Part shown: positions 25,821 to 34,784 of the stretch, piece after piece
How positions within the stretch are numbered: position 1 is the first letter of the stretch
Layout of the letters: the number at the start of each line of letters is the position of its first letter
From: JAGWBD01 sp965197455
Lineage (GTDB): Bacteria; Chloroflexota; Anaerolineae; Aggregatilineales; Phototrophicaceae
Length of the DNA: 64,000 bases
Assembly (NCBI GenBank): GCA_965197455.1
Contig: OZ240208.1
Span: 930,001 to 994,000, forward strand
Reading direction: 5' to 3'
Notes under the pieces: model-generated
What the model saw: only the letters and a program-made list of their open reading frames with translations
Databases searched by the model: none
Told to the model about the DNA's origin: nothing
Program-made: the position numbers and the translations under genes

Positions 25821-26581
25821 CAGCCCGACCCCTGGCAGGCATGGTCGCCATCGTAACCGGTGGCGGCTCCGGCATCGGCGCTGCCAGTTGCAATGCCTTT
25901 GCCAGAGCCGGCGCGCAGGTGGTCAGCGCAGGCCGCACAGCAAGCAGCGTACAGCGGGTCGCAGCGGAAATTGAGGCGCAAGGTGAAACGGCGCTGGCGT
26001 TGCAAGTTGATGTGAGTCTTGAAGACTCCGTGAAGGAAATGATTGCAGCCACCGTCACGCGTTTCGGGCGTATCGATGTCCTTTTCAACAACGCTGGCAT
26101 CAGTCCGGCAGGGCGCGTCACCGAGCTTGACGAAGCCGACTGGGACGAGTGCCTTAACATCAATTTGAAGAGTGTTTTCCTGGGCGCGAAACACGTGATT
26201 CCACACATGCGTGAGCGCGGCGGCGTCATCCTCAACACCGCCGGCACCTTTGGGTTGCGGCCTGCCGGCAACAAGGCCGCCTACTCCACTGCCAAGGCCG
26301 GCGTCATTAACCTGACGCGCAGTATCGCGCTCGATTACGCGCAGGAAAACGTGCGCTGCAATGCAATCTGTCCTGGCTTCGTCGACACGCCGCTAACCGC
26401 CGGCCTTGCCGAAGACGAGCGCAACTCATTCCTGGCGCACAACCAGCCACTGCCCGGCGTTATTCAGCCCGACGATGTCGCGCAAATGGCGGTCTGGTTG
26501 TCTTCACCCGCAGCTCGCATGATCACCGGGCAGGTGTTCGTCATTGATGGCGGCCAGCAGGCTGGTCTGTTCAAACCATGA
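25817..26581 (+). CDS. Short-chain dehydrogenase/reductase (FabG-like), second copy
   Basis: A 254-residue SDR with VTGGGSGIGAASCN, NNAGISPAG, catalytic YSTAKAGVINL and ITGQVFVIDGGQQAG. It resembles its neighbour only at the superfamily level, so the two probably act on different steps rather than being a recent duplication. Start and stop overlap adjacent genes by 4 bp. Confidence 0.92.
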   Translation: MTARPLAGMVAIVTGGGSGIGAASCNAFARAGAQVVSAGRTASSVQRVAAEIEAQGETALALQVDVSLEDSVKEMIAATVTRFGRIDVLFNNAGISPAGRVTELDEADWDECLNINLKSVFLGAKHVIPHMRERGGVILNTAGTFGLRPAGNKAAYSTAKAGVINLTRSIALDYAQENVRCNAICPGFVDTPLTAGLAEDERNSFLAHNQPLPGVIQPDDVAQMAVWLSSPAARMITGQVFVIDGGQQAGLFKP

Positions 26582-28077
26582 GCGGGAGCATGTGCATCGT
26601 CCACGCGGAACTGGCGCTGGTCGATGGCGCATTCAGGCGCGATGTCGCCCTGCTGATTGACGGCGCCCGCATCAAGGCGCGTGGCCAGCTCCAGGCCCTG
26701 ACTGCCAAACATCCGGAGGCGCAGGTATTCGGCGGCGACGATTTGCTCATGTTGCCCGGCTTCGTCAACAGCCACGACCACGGGCGAGCGCTGGGAACAG
26801 TGTCGCTGGGCGTGCCCGATGACATGCTTGAGGTCTGGTTGCTGGGCCTGGGGACACTGCCGCTCATCTCGCCGCGGCTGGCGGCCGAATTCGAGGGACT
26901 GCAGCTGATTCGCTCCGGCGTCACTTCGGTTGCGCACAGCCACAACCCTGCCAACATTGATACCATGTTCGAGGAAGTGCCCCAGACCCTGGCTGGCTAC
27001 CGCCGCGCCGGCGTGCGCGTCGCCATGTTTCCGCCGCTGATCGACAGCAACACGCTCGTGTATCGCGATCCGGAAGCCTTCATCGCGTCGCTACCGACAG
27101 CGCTGCGGAATCGCGCGCGGGCCAGGGCGCAGCCGCCAGGCATGGGGCTGGCTGACTGGCTTGACGGACTGCAACAACTCTTCGATCAGTACCATGACCC
27201 TGTCGAGCATCGGGTGCACATTCAGGCCAGCCCGGTCGGCGGCCAGTGGGCCAGCGATGCGCTCATCACAGGAGCGACAGACTGGGCGCGCGCGCACGGC
27301 ACTCGCGTACAGATGCACATGCTGGAATCACGCTACCAGCGGGAGTATGCCTTTCGCACCTGGGGTCACAGCTTTGTTACACAGCTTGACCGTCTGGGAG
27401 CGCTGGGGGACTGGCTGACGCTGGCGCACATGGTGTGGACCGAGTCGGAAGACGTCGACCTGCTGGCAGCCAGGGGCGTCAGCGTCGCCCATAATCCGGG
27501 CAGCAATCTTCGTCTGCGCAGCGGCATTGCGCCTGTGGCGCACTACCGTCAGGCTGGCGTGAATGTCGGCGTCGGCATGGACGGACACACTCTCGACGAC
27601 GATCAGGATTTCCTGCGCGAGTTGCGCCTGGCGCATACGCTTGGGAACCGGCCAGGCGCCGGCGCAGCGGAGCTCCAGGCTCTGGAAGTCCTGGCCATGG
27701 CCACATGCTGCGGCGCCAGCGCAACATTTGGCGCGGAAGCGCCCCTGGGTTCGCTGAACGAGGGCTGGCTGGCGGATCTGGTGTTGCTGGACTGGCAGGC
27801 CGTACGCGGCGACTGGTGTCCGCCCCACTATCCAGCGGACGCGCATCTGCCGGACTTTTTGCTGCGCCGCGCGACCCGACAGCATGTGCGCCACGTCATG
27901 ATACATGGCGCATGGATGCTACGCGATGGACAGCACACCCGGCTTGACGAGGACGTGCTCAATCAGACAGTACGCGAGGAACTGGCGCAGCAGGAAACGC
28001 CCCTGCCTGACAGCCTGGGCCCATATCTACGGCGCTTTTATGCAGCCTGGGACAGGGATACAAGTGAGACGGCATGA
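26578..28077 (+). CDS. Amidohydrolase-superfamily metal-dependent hydrolase (cytosine deaminase/TrzN-like)
   Basis: A 499-residue protein with an N-terminal beta-sandwich and a TIM barrel. Metal-ligand motifs are visible: LPGFVNSHDHGRA, then VQMHMLES, LTLAHMVWTES, VAHNPGSNLRL and GMDGHTLDDDQDFL. The ending LVLLDWQAV with C-terminal beta-sandwich strands fits chlorohydrolase/deaminase relatives. It could deaminate or open an N-heterocycle. With the creatininase and M20 genes nearby, a pathway for a nitrogen-containing ring or amide is plausible but unproven. It ends the coupled gene run; an importer follows after 92 bp. Confidence 0.86.
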   Translation: MSGSMCIVHAELALVDGAFRRDVALLIDGARIKARGQLQALTAKHPEAQVFGGDDLLMLPGFVNSHDHGRALGTVSLGVPDDMLEVWLLGLGTLPLISPRLAAEFEGLQLIRSGVTSVAHSHNPANIDTMFEEVPQTLAGYRRAGVRVAMFPPLIDSNTLVYRDPEAFIASLPTALRNRARARAQPPGMGLADWLDGLQQLFDQYHDPVEHRVHIQASPVGGQWASDALITGATDWARAHGTRVQMHMLESRYQREYAFRTWGHSFVTQLDRLGALGDWLTLAHMVWTESEDVDLLAARGVSVAHNPGSNLRLRSGIAPVAHYRQAGVNVGVGMDGHTLDDDQDFLRELRLAHTLGNRPGAGAAELQALEVLAMATCCGASATFGAEAPLGSLNEGWLADLVLLDWQAVRGDWCPPHYPADAHLPDFLLRRATRQHVRHVMIHGAWMLRDGQHTRLDEDVLNQTVREELAQQETPLPDSLGPYLRRFYAAWDRDTSETA

Positions 28078-28169
28078 ATTCATACAAATTGTCGCAAATT
28101 TTGCATAGGGAATACATAATAGGGAACCATCTCAAGACATTGTTCGTTACGTTTGAGGAGGAAATACTC
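28078..28169 (+). promoter_or_regulatory. AT-rich gap with possible internal promoter
   Basis: This 92-bp gap is visibly AT-richer than its surroundings (CAAATTGTCGCAAATTTTG, then AATACATAATAG). A TTGTCG-like hexamer followed after about 17 bp by ATACAT may be a promoter. It could give the importer independent expression from the upstream enzymes. A strong GAGGAGGAA ribosome site lies at 28155-28163. Confidence 0.4.
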
Positions 28170-29741
28170 ATGACACGTAGATTGTTTGCGCTGGCGCTGG
28201 TTCTACTGCTCGTTATTGCATCCGGAGCAGTCACTGCGCAGGAGCCGCAACAGGGCGGCACGCTGGTGGTTGCAGCTGAGTCGATTGGTGATTCGCTGGA
28301 CATCGGTTTCTGGCATGGCTTCGGCGGCCTGCACATCATCGATTCTATCGGTGAGGGCCTGGTACAGGCAGACTTTGAAACCGGCAGCGCCAAGCCGGGT
28401 CTGGCCGAAAGCTGGACAATTTCAGACGACGGACTGGTCTACACCTTCAACGTTCGCCCAGACATGGTCTTCCATGATGGAGATCCGGTGACGGCCCAGG
28501 CCATTGTCCGTAGCATGAGCCGCCCCATTGCCCCCGAGGACCCCGGCTACATCGAGGGGATGTACATGTACGGCAACCAGGGCTACAACAACTGGGAGTC
28601 GCTGCTTGCGCTGGACGACCTCACTGTGCAGCTGACTCTCATCAAGCCCAATGCTACCCAGTTGCTGGTCTTCACGCGCCCGGATGGCTACATCATCAGC
28701 CCGAAGGCGCTGGATGAATTCGGTACTGAAGTCGGCCTGAACATGTCCATGGCCGGCCCCTACCGCGTAGACCGCTTCGTGCCTGGTCAGGAAGCTGTGC
28801 TCAGCGCAAATGAGGACTACTGGGCGGGCCGTCCCTGGCTTGACCAAATCGTTATCCGCGCCTGGCCGGATGAGGCTTCCATCCTGGCGGCACTGGAGGC
28901 AGGCGAGGTTGATCTGACCTTGTATGCGCCCTTCACCTCAGTCGATCGCATCACTGCGGACGAAGGGGATGGCCTGCGTATCGAGGTTGGTGCGCCTCTC
29001 GTCAATCTCATTCTTGGTGCAAACGTCACCAGTGCACCGCTGGACAACGTCCTGGTGCGCCGGGCTGTCAACTACGCCATCGACCGTGACGCCATCATCG
29101 AGGGCGGTCTCAGCGGTCTGGCCCAGCATCCGGCCAGCATCCTGGGGCCCAATGACCTGGGCTTCGACCCGGCAGGCAGGGAAATCAGCCGTTACGACCC
29201 CGACCTGGCGCGCGAGTTGCTGACGGAGGCGGGCGTTGAGACACCAGTACCCATCGAGCTGGCCTTCGAAAACAATCGCTTTTGGCCGCTGGTGGCGGAG
29301 CTTATCGCAGTGGACCTGGAAGCGGTTGGCTTTGACGTCACCCTGGACCGACTCGACCAGGGCTCGTTCCAGGGCAAGGTCGGCGAGGGCCTGACGCAGC
29401 TTTCAATGAACCAGCGCTCCACCTTCCTGCCTGACCCGCATGACAAGGCAATCATCCTGCACTCCGTACTTTCGCATGGCAGCAACCAGTCCCACCATCA
29501 AGAGCTGGAATCAGCGCCGGTTCTGGATGCCCTGATTGACGCAGGCATCGCTGCTGTTGACCGGATGGAACGCGCGGAGATCTACAGTGATGTTCAGGCG
29601 CAGGCCCTCGACATGATGATCCTCATCTATCTCGGTTACCTGCAGCCGCCGATTTTCGTGAATGAGCGTGTCAATGGCGTGGATACCCAGGGCACAGCCG
29701 CAGGCCGCGTCAACTTCCGCACTGTGTGGCTAAGCCAGTAG
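28170..29741 (+). CDS. ABC importer substrate-binding protein, SBP_bac_5 family
   Basis: About 523 residues from the ATG at 28170, which follows GAGGAGG; earlier in-frame codons are not used. The signal peptide MTRRLFALALVLLLVIASGA ends at VTAQ. Normal domain order: GLVQADFETGSAKPGLAESW, TISDDGLVYTFNVRPDMVFH and DGDPVTAQAIVRSM. The ligand is probably a small peptide, amide or glycoside taken up for the enzymes encoded upstream. It is followed by DppC- and DppB-type permeases. Confidence 0.93.
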   Translation: MTRRLFALALVLLLVIASGAVTAQEPQQGGTLVVAAESIGDSLDIGFWHGFGGLHIIDSIGEGLVQADFETGSAKPGLAESWTISDDGLVYTFNVRPDMVFHDGDPVTAQAIVRSMSRPIAPEDPGYIEGMYMYGNQGYNNWESLLALDDLTVQLTLIKPNATQLLVFTRPDGYIISPKALDEFGTEVGLNMSMAGPYRVDRFVPGQEAVLSANEDYWAGRPWLDQIVIRAWPDEASILAALEAGEVDLTLYAPFTSVDRITADEGDGLRIEVGAPLVNLILGANVTSAPLDNVLVRRAVNYAIDRDAIIEGGLSGLAQHPASILGPNDLGFDPAGREISRYDPDLARELLTEAGVETPVPIELAFENNRFWPLVAELIAVDLEAVGFDVTLDRLDQGSFQGKVGEGLTQLSMNQRSTFLPDPHDKAIILHSVLSHGSNQSHHQELESAPVLDALIDAGIAAVDRMERAEIYSDVQAQALDMMILIYLGYLQPPIFVNERVNGVDTQGTAAGRVNFRTVWLSQ

Positions 29742-29761
29742 ACCGAGCTGCAAGGTCGCTG

Positions 29762-30661
29762 ATGGCGACCCTGTACAGCGGGGACGGGACCCACGTCCTG
29801 TCCCCGCATAACAAACCCTCTGTCCCCTTGTTGCTGCGTCTGTGGCGAACCTGGGATCTCGCGCTGCCCGGTGGTCTGTTCTTCATTTTTATCCTGCTGA
29901 TCAGCTTGCTTGCGCCTGCGCTTGCGCCGCGGGACCCTGGCCAGCGCGACATCAAGAACCGGCTCGCGCCGCCTTCTCTCGAGTACCCCTTCGGCACGGA
30001 CGAAATCGGTCGCGACGTGCTCAGTCGCGTGCTTTATGGCGGACGCAGTGTGCTGGGCGCGGGCATTGCAGCGCTGGCGTTCTCCTTCGCCTTCGGTCTT
30101 GGTATCGGAATTCTCAGCGGCTACCTGGGCAGCTGGCCGGATGCGCTGCTCATGCGCTGCATGGAAATCATGCTCAGCTTCCCATCCGTCCTGCTGGCCA
30201 TCCTCATCGTCACCACGCTGGGCACGGGCCCGGGCAACCTGATCATTGCCATTGGCGTGGCGCAGGTGCCGGTGTTCGCGCGTCTGGCGCGCGCCATCGT
30301 GCTGCTGCTCATGAGCCGGGAGTATGTGGAGGCCGCGTTGGCCCTGGGCTCACGGGGACGCGGCATCATCCTGCGTCACATCCTGCCCAACATGCTACCG
30401 CCGGTGCTGGTGCACGCCAGCGCCATGCTGGCCATCACCATCGCCACCGCCACCGCCCTGAACTTCCTCGGGCTGGGCGTCGAGACCGGCACCCCGGACT
30501 GGGGCATGATGATTGCCGACGGCCAGTCCCTGCTCTTTGACGCGCCGCACGTCCCCTTCTTCCCTGGCCTGTGCCTGACCCTGACCGTGCTGAGCGTGAA
30601 CTTCGTCGGTGATGCCCTGCGCGACCGCCTCGACCCGCACATGCGACACGAGACCGGGTGA
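29762..30661 (+). CDS. Dipeptide-type ABC importer permease, DppC family
   Basis: About 299 residues from ATG at 29762 with AAGGT upstream; a GTG at 29726 would overlap the SBP. One N-terminal helix (GGLFFIFILLISLLAPALAP) is followed by YPFGTDEIGRDVLSRVLYGG and the core ATALNFLGLGVETGTPDWGM. The C-terminus has VNFVGDALRDRLDPHMR. It precedes its DppB partner, the reverse of the usual B-C order. Confidence 0.92.
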   Translation: MATLYSGDGTHVLSPHNKPSVPLLLRLWRTWDLALPGGLFFIFILLISLLAPALAPRDPGQRDIKNRLAPPSLEYPFGTDEIGRDVLSRVLYGGRSVLGAGIAALAFSFAFGLGIGILSGYLGSWPDALLMRCMEIMLSFPSVLLAILIVTTLGTGPGNLIIAIGVAQVPVFARLARAIVLLLMSREYVEAALALGSRGRGIILRHILPNMLPPVLVHASAMLAITIATATALNFLGLGVETGTPDWGMMIADGQSLLFDAPHVPFFPGLCLTLTVLSVNFVGDALRDRLDPHMRHETG

Positions 30662-30664
30662 ACC

Positions 30665-31663
30665 TTGCTTCCCTGGCTGCTGCGTCGGCTTGTCTGGCTC
30701 CCGGTTGTCTTGTGGGCCGTAACCTCCCTGACCTTTGTCGCGCTGCGCATCGTGCCTGGCAACCCCATCCAGTCTGTCAGCAGCCAGCTGATCGATGCCG
30801 CAGCCATTGCCCGCATTGAAGCACAATGGGGTCTGGACCAGCCGCTGCATGTACAGTATCTGAACTTCATGGGCGACCTGCTGTCTGGCGATACTGGCTT
30901 ATCGATGAAATCGGGCGTATCCATCAACAGGCTGCTCTTCGAACGCGTCCCGCCAACCATCGAACTGGCACTGGTCGCCATGCTCTTCAGCACCATTGCC
31001 GGCGTATTGACTGGCGTGGTCGCAGCTGCGACGCGTCACCGTCTGGTCGATACCGGTTTGCGTTTGCTGGCCATCACGGGCATGTCACTTCCCTGGTTCT
31101 GGGTTGCCATCATGCTCGTCATTGTATTCGCGGTGCGCCTGCGCCTCGCCCCCACCAGCGGACGAATTGACCCACGTCTGAGTTACGAAGTGATCACCAA
31201 TTTCATGCTGATCGACCACATCATCAGCGGCAACCGCGCGGCCTTGCTCAGCTTCCTGCACCATCTCATCCTGCCCGCCCTGGCCATCGGCATCACTTCA
31301 ACCGGTTTCGTCACCCGCCTGACGCGTGCCTCCATGCTTGAGGAGCTCCACGCCGGCTACATCCGCACGGCGCGCGGCAAGGGCCTGAGCGAACGCAGCG
31401 TCGCTCTGCGGCACGCGCTGCGCAACGCAATTCTGCCGGTGATCACCTTGCAAGGGTTGCAGTTTGGCGCCCTGCTTGGGGGCGCGGTGATTACTGAAGC
31501 GGTCTTCGCCTGGCCGGGTCTGGGACGTCTGTTGCTGGAGGGGATTCTTTCGCGCGACTATTCAGTCGTGCAGGCGGCCGTCATCGTGGTCGCACTGGCC
31601 TACGTGCTGATGAACACCCTGGTCGACCTGCTTTACTATCTCGTCGATCCGCGACTGCATTAA
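30665..31663 (+). CDS. Dipeptide-type ABC importer permease, DppB family, TTG start
   Basis: A 332-residue permease with a TTG start, supported because MLPWLLRRLVWLPVVLWAV is the standard DppB N-terminus and no ATG is in reach. LRIVPGNPIQSVSSQ, YIRTARGKGLSERSVALRH and the ending MNTLVDLLYYLVDPRLH are diagnostic. It starts 3 bp after the DppC stop. Its stop codon shares bases with the stop of the convergent GH42 gene. No ATPase gene follows. Confidence 0.93.
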   Translation: MLPWLLRRLVWLPVVLWAVTSLTFVALRIVPGNPIQSVSSQLIDAAAIARIEAQWGLDQPLHVQYLNFMGDLLSGDTGLSMKSGVSINRLLFERVPPTIELALVAMLFSTIAGVLTGVVAAATRHRLVDTGLRLLAITGMSLPWFWVAIMLVIVFAVRLRLAPTSGRIDPRLSYEVITNFMLIDHIISGNRAALLSFLHHLILPALAIGITSTGFVTRLTRASMLEELHAGYIRTARGKGLSERSVALRHALRNAILPVITLQGLQFGALLGGAVITEAVFAWPGLGRLLLEGILSRDYSVVQAAVIVVALAYVLMNTLVDLLYYLVDPRLH

Positions 31664-33864
31664 CCGCGTGGCCGCAGCAGCAGGCAACTCACGCTCCCGC
31701 CTGGAACTCGGACGGTGACCCTGTCCGTTGACTCCGCCACCAGGGCATCTCCGGTCAGATCAGCAACAACCTGTAACCCTTCCAGGTCAATGTTCTCGTC
31801 ACAAGCATCCGCACCAGGGTTTATGAAGAACCAGGCCTGCTCATCGTCCAGCAAACGCTGTCGTCGCAGCAACTCACCACAGCGATCCGGCTGTACATTG
31901 GCGTCTCGCAGTAGCTGCGCCAGAAAGTCGTCAGTGCCTGAATCAGCCAACTGATAAGCCAGGGCGCTCATGCCGAGAAAGCTGCCGAGCAGCAGCGCCT
32001 GACCTGCGCCGAAGCGCTGACGCGTCGCCGCCACGCGATTGCCGGCCAGCAGAATCGCTTCCGCGGTGGTCGGACGCAAGGTCTGCAGCCAGAAGTTGGC
32101 CAGCACCCGCGCCTCCGCGAAATCCCCTGTGCCCTGCAGCCAGGTACAGGGGTCGAACTCGTTGAAGCGGCGTTCATGCGGCATCCAGCGGCCGGGTTGT
32201 TCCGGCTCCTGCACCAGCGTCAGGCTCGCATGCGCCGCCCCAAACAAGGCTTCGGCCCCGTCCACCAACTGCGAGCGCGTGCACCAGCCCAGTCGATCGT
32301 AGCGGCCAGGGCAGGCCTCGCTGATAAGCGTCCCGCCCGCGTGCACGAAGTCCGTCAAATGCGCAAACCAGCCCGCGTCCAGCGACAGCGGCATGCACAG
32401 GATGGCGGCCTGGTAGTGCTCCAATTCACCGGCGCTGACCTCGGCGGCGTCAACAAAATCGACTGAAATGCCCAGGCGCCACAGACGCGCATAGTAGCCG
32501 CGCAGGTTGTACATGTAGTGATAGTGGACGTCACCGTTGCAGGCCTGGAAAAAGTGATACAGATCCTCGTTGACCAGCAGGGCGACCTGTGCGCGCGGCG
32601 GCTGGCTCTGGGAGAAGAAGCGGGCGTGCTCCTGAACTGAGCCACCGATTTCGCTGGCGGCGGCCATGCGCTCCGTGTGCTCGCCAAAGGCGTCCAGCAG
32701 GCCGAAGCCATTGCCTTCCTTCCAGAAGCGCTCCGGTCGATGATTCCAGAAGCTGATGCCGGTCATACCACAGGCCAGGCCCGCCAGCAGCCAGCGGCGC
32801 ATGTCCGCCGCTGTGGGTGTGCGACTGATGTGCAGCGAAGTCACGATGGGCCCGCCCTGAAACTCTGCGCCCCACAGCGCACGATCGCGGCCATTGTTGC
32901 TGCGCGCCAGGTCCGTGCACATCATCATTTCTTCCCAGATCTCGTTGCGCCGCGCGCCCGCCTCGTCAACAACCGGGTCATCCCAATACTGGCCGTTGTT
33001 CCACATCGGATAGTTGCTGGTACCGAAGAAATCAGCCGTACGCGCCCAGCGCCACTCCGCGCCGGAGCCGATACGCGGCGTGTCGGCATGGCTGAATACC
33101 GGTCGCTGCAGGGGATCATGCGCGCGCAGGGCTGCCGTCTTAAAACTGAGGTTGTGCGTCAAGGTGACGTCGTCCATGAAGTAGCGCCAGTCGATGAAGG
33201 GCGCCACTGGTTCCTGACGACGCGGCGGTTCGACATCGTGCCAGTGCGCATGGTTCAGCTGCCAGGCCGCATTGAGTGCTGTCAGTGACCCATAGCGCTC
33301 ACGCAACCAGACCCGAAAGCTTTCAAGGGTATGCGGACAGTAGCAGAAGCCCGTCTTGCCGGCCTGATTGGGCCAGAAGCCAATCTCCTGAAAGGTGTTC
33401 CAGGCCCAAATGTTTTCATGCCGGCCCAGTGTCCGCGCCAGTTCGGCGATGAAGCGTTCCGCGGCAGCGCACGCGCCAGGATGATCCCAGCAGGGGCCAG
33501 GCTTGCCGTCCATGGGAATGGTGTATTGCGTTGGCGTCATGTGGGAGCGGCCATCCGCGGCGACCATGTGGCAGTCCGGGTACTTGCGCCAAAGCCAGAA
33601 TGGCGCCTGCTCCATCGTCAGGCCGAGGTAGATGCCCAGTTCCAGCTCACCTGCGCGGGCGATGAGCCGGTCGACGCGGGAGAATTCATACCGACCCTCT
33701 TCAGGCTCATCCGTTGACCAATGCTCCTGAATCTTGATCATGTTGAAGCCAAGACGTTTCAGCAGTGGCAGGTCTGCCAGCACCGCCTCCAGATCGAGAC
33801 AGGGCTCGCGATAGACGTGGGTGCCAAATGGGAAGTTTCCGCCGAAGTCCGGCTTAACAGTCAT
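31660..33864 (-). CDS. Glycoside hydrolase family 42-like beta-galactosidase
   Basis: About 734 residues. The start at 33864 is chosen because AGAGG lies 6 nt upstream; the frame open further upstream is antisense to the permease. An N-terminal TIM barrel (KRLGFNMIKIQEHWSTDEPE, YPDCHMVAADGR) contains the GH42-type acid/base region WNTFQEIGFWPNQ and a nucleophile-region Glu in ALWGAEFQGGPI. A trimerisation-like domain and beta-sandwich follow. There is no signal peptide, so it acts on sugars already imported by the transporter encoded upstream in the same run. The precise glycan is unknown. Confidence 0.86.
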   Translation of the reverse strand: MTVKPDFGGNFPFGTHVYREPCLDLEAVLADLPLLKRLGFNMIKIQEHWSTDEPEEGRYEFSRVDRLIARAGELELGIYLGLTMEQAPFWLWRKYPDCHMVAADGRSHMTPTQYTIPMDGKPGPCWDHPGACAAAERFIAELARTLGRHENIWAWNTFQEIGFWPNQAGKTGFCYCPHTLESFRVWLRERYGSLTALNAAWQLNHAHWHDVEPPRRQEPVAPFIDWRYFMDDVTLTHNLSFKTAALRAHDPLQRPVFSHADTPRIGSGAEWRWARTADFFGTSNYPMWNNGQYWDDPVVDEAGARRNEIWEEMMMCTDLARSNNGRDRALWGAEFQGGPIVTSLHISRTPTAADMRRWLLAGLACGMTGISFWNHRPERFWKEGNGFGLLDAFGEHTERMAAASEIGGSVQEHARFFSQSQPPRAQVALLVNEDLYHFFQACNGDVHYHYMYNLRGYYARLWRLGISVDFVDAAEVSAGELEHYQAAILCMPLSLDAGWFAHLTDFVHAGGTLISEACPGRYDRLGWCTRSQLVDGAEALFGAAHASLTLVQEPEQPGRWMPHERRFNEFDPCTWLQGTGDFAEARVLANFWLQTLRPTTAEAILLAGNRVAATRQRFGAGQALLLGSFLGMSALAYQLADSGTDDFLAQLLRDANVQPDRCGELLRRQRLLDDEQAWFFINPGADACDENIDLEGLQVVADLTGDALVAESTDRVTVRVPGGSVSCLLLRPRG

Positions 33865-33893
33865 CGGCATCCTCTCCAGGACAATAGCTGTGG

Positions 33894-34775
33894 CTACTCT
33901 TTCACCGCACCCAGGCGGATGCCGGAAATGAAATAGCGCTGCAGGAAGGGGTAAACAATCAAAATTGGCACGGTTGCGACGATGATTTGCGCGCCGCGAA
34001 TCGCCCGGTCGGATAGCCGCAGCAGCTCCTTGGGAGTCACGCCCACCCGGGTCAGGTCCAGCTCCACCACGACCGTACGCAAATAGGTCTGCATGGGATA
34101 GTTGTTGGAATTGGTCATGTAGATCAGGCCGTCGAACCATGCGTTCCAGTGATTCACCGCAGCGAATAGCGTCAATGTGGCGATCGCCGGCAGCGAGAGT
34201 GGCAGGTAGATGTACCACAGCACGTGCCAGTGCGAGGCCCCGTCGATCAGCGCGGACTCTTCCAGTTCACGCGGAATATCGCGGAAAAAATTCATCATCA
34301 GGATGACACTGAAAATCGGCACCGCGTTGGGCAGTATCAGGGCTCCCAGCTTGTTGAGCAGGCCGAGGCTGCGGATCACCAGGAAGGTGGGAATGAGCCC
34401 ACCATCAAACAGCATGGCGAAGACGAACAGCCAGATGAGCAGCGTGCGGCCGGGGAAGGCGCGCGATGATTTGGAGAGCGGGTAGGCGCACAGCACGACC
34501 AGCACCATGTTCAGGCTGACACCGAATATTACGCGCTGCACGGAGATGAAGAGGGAGCGAATGAAGATGGATGAACCGACCACCTGGTCATAGTTGTCCA
34601 GCGTGAAGTCCAGTGGCCAGAACGTGACGAACCCGCCGTTTGCCGGGCCACGTCCGCTGAGCGACACCGCGAAAATGTGAATCAGCGGCAAGAGGCACAG
34701 AATGGCAAACCCTGCCAGAAACAGGTAGTTGGCGAAATCAAAAAGCCGGCTGGATGGACTGCTCTCGCGAATCAC
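33894..34775 (-). CDS. Carbohydrate ABC importer permease, LplC/YtcP-type
   Basis: A 293-residue CUT1-type permease with six predicted helices (LFLAGFAILCLLPLIHIFAV first). The EAA loop is ELEESALIDGASHWHVLWYI and the C-terminal ending is YFISGIRLGAVKE. The motif AVNHWNAWFDGLIYM is typical of LplC relatives. It follows the LplB-type gene by 9 bp and precedes GH42 by 29 bp. Confidence 0.93.
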   Translation of the reverse strand: MIRESSPSSRLFDFANYLFLAGFAILCLLPLIHIFAVSLSGRGPANGGFVTFWPLDFTLDNYDQVVGSSIFIRSLFISVQRVIFGVSLNMVLVVLCAYPLSKSSRAFPGRTLLIWLFVFAMLFDGGLIPTFLVIRSLGLLNKLGALILPNAVPIFSVILMMNFFRDIPRELEESALIDGASHWHVLWYIYLPLSLPAIATLTLFAAVNHWNAWFDGLIYMTNSNNYPMQTYLRTVVVELDLTRVGVTPKELLRLSDRAIRGAQIIVATVPILIVYPFLQRYFISGIRLGAVKE

Positions 34776-34784
34776 AGGACTCGC

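Noticed and set aside
33871..34218. Extended N-terminus of the GH42 gene
   Set aside because: The added 118 residues are antisense to the LplC permease, and a good ribosome site marks the ATG at 33864.
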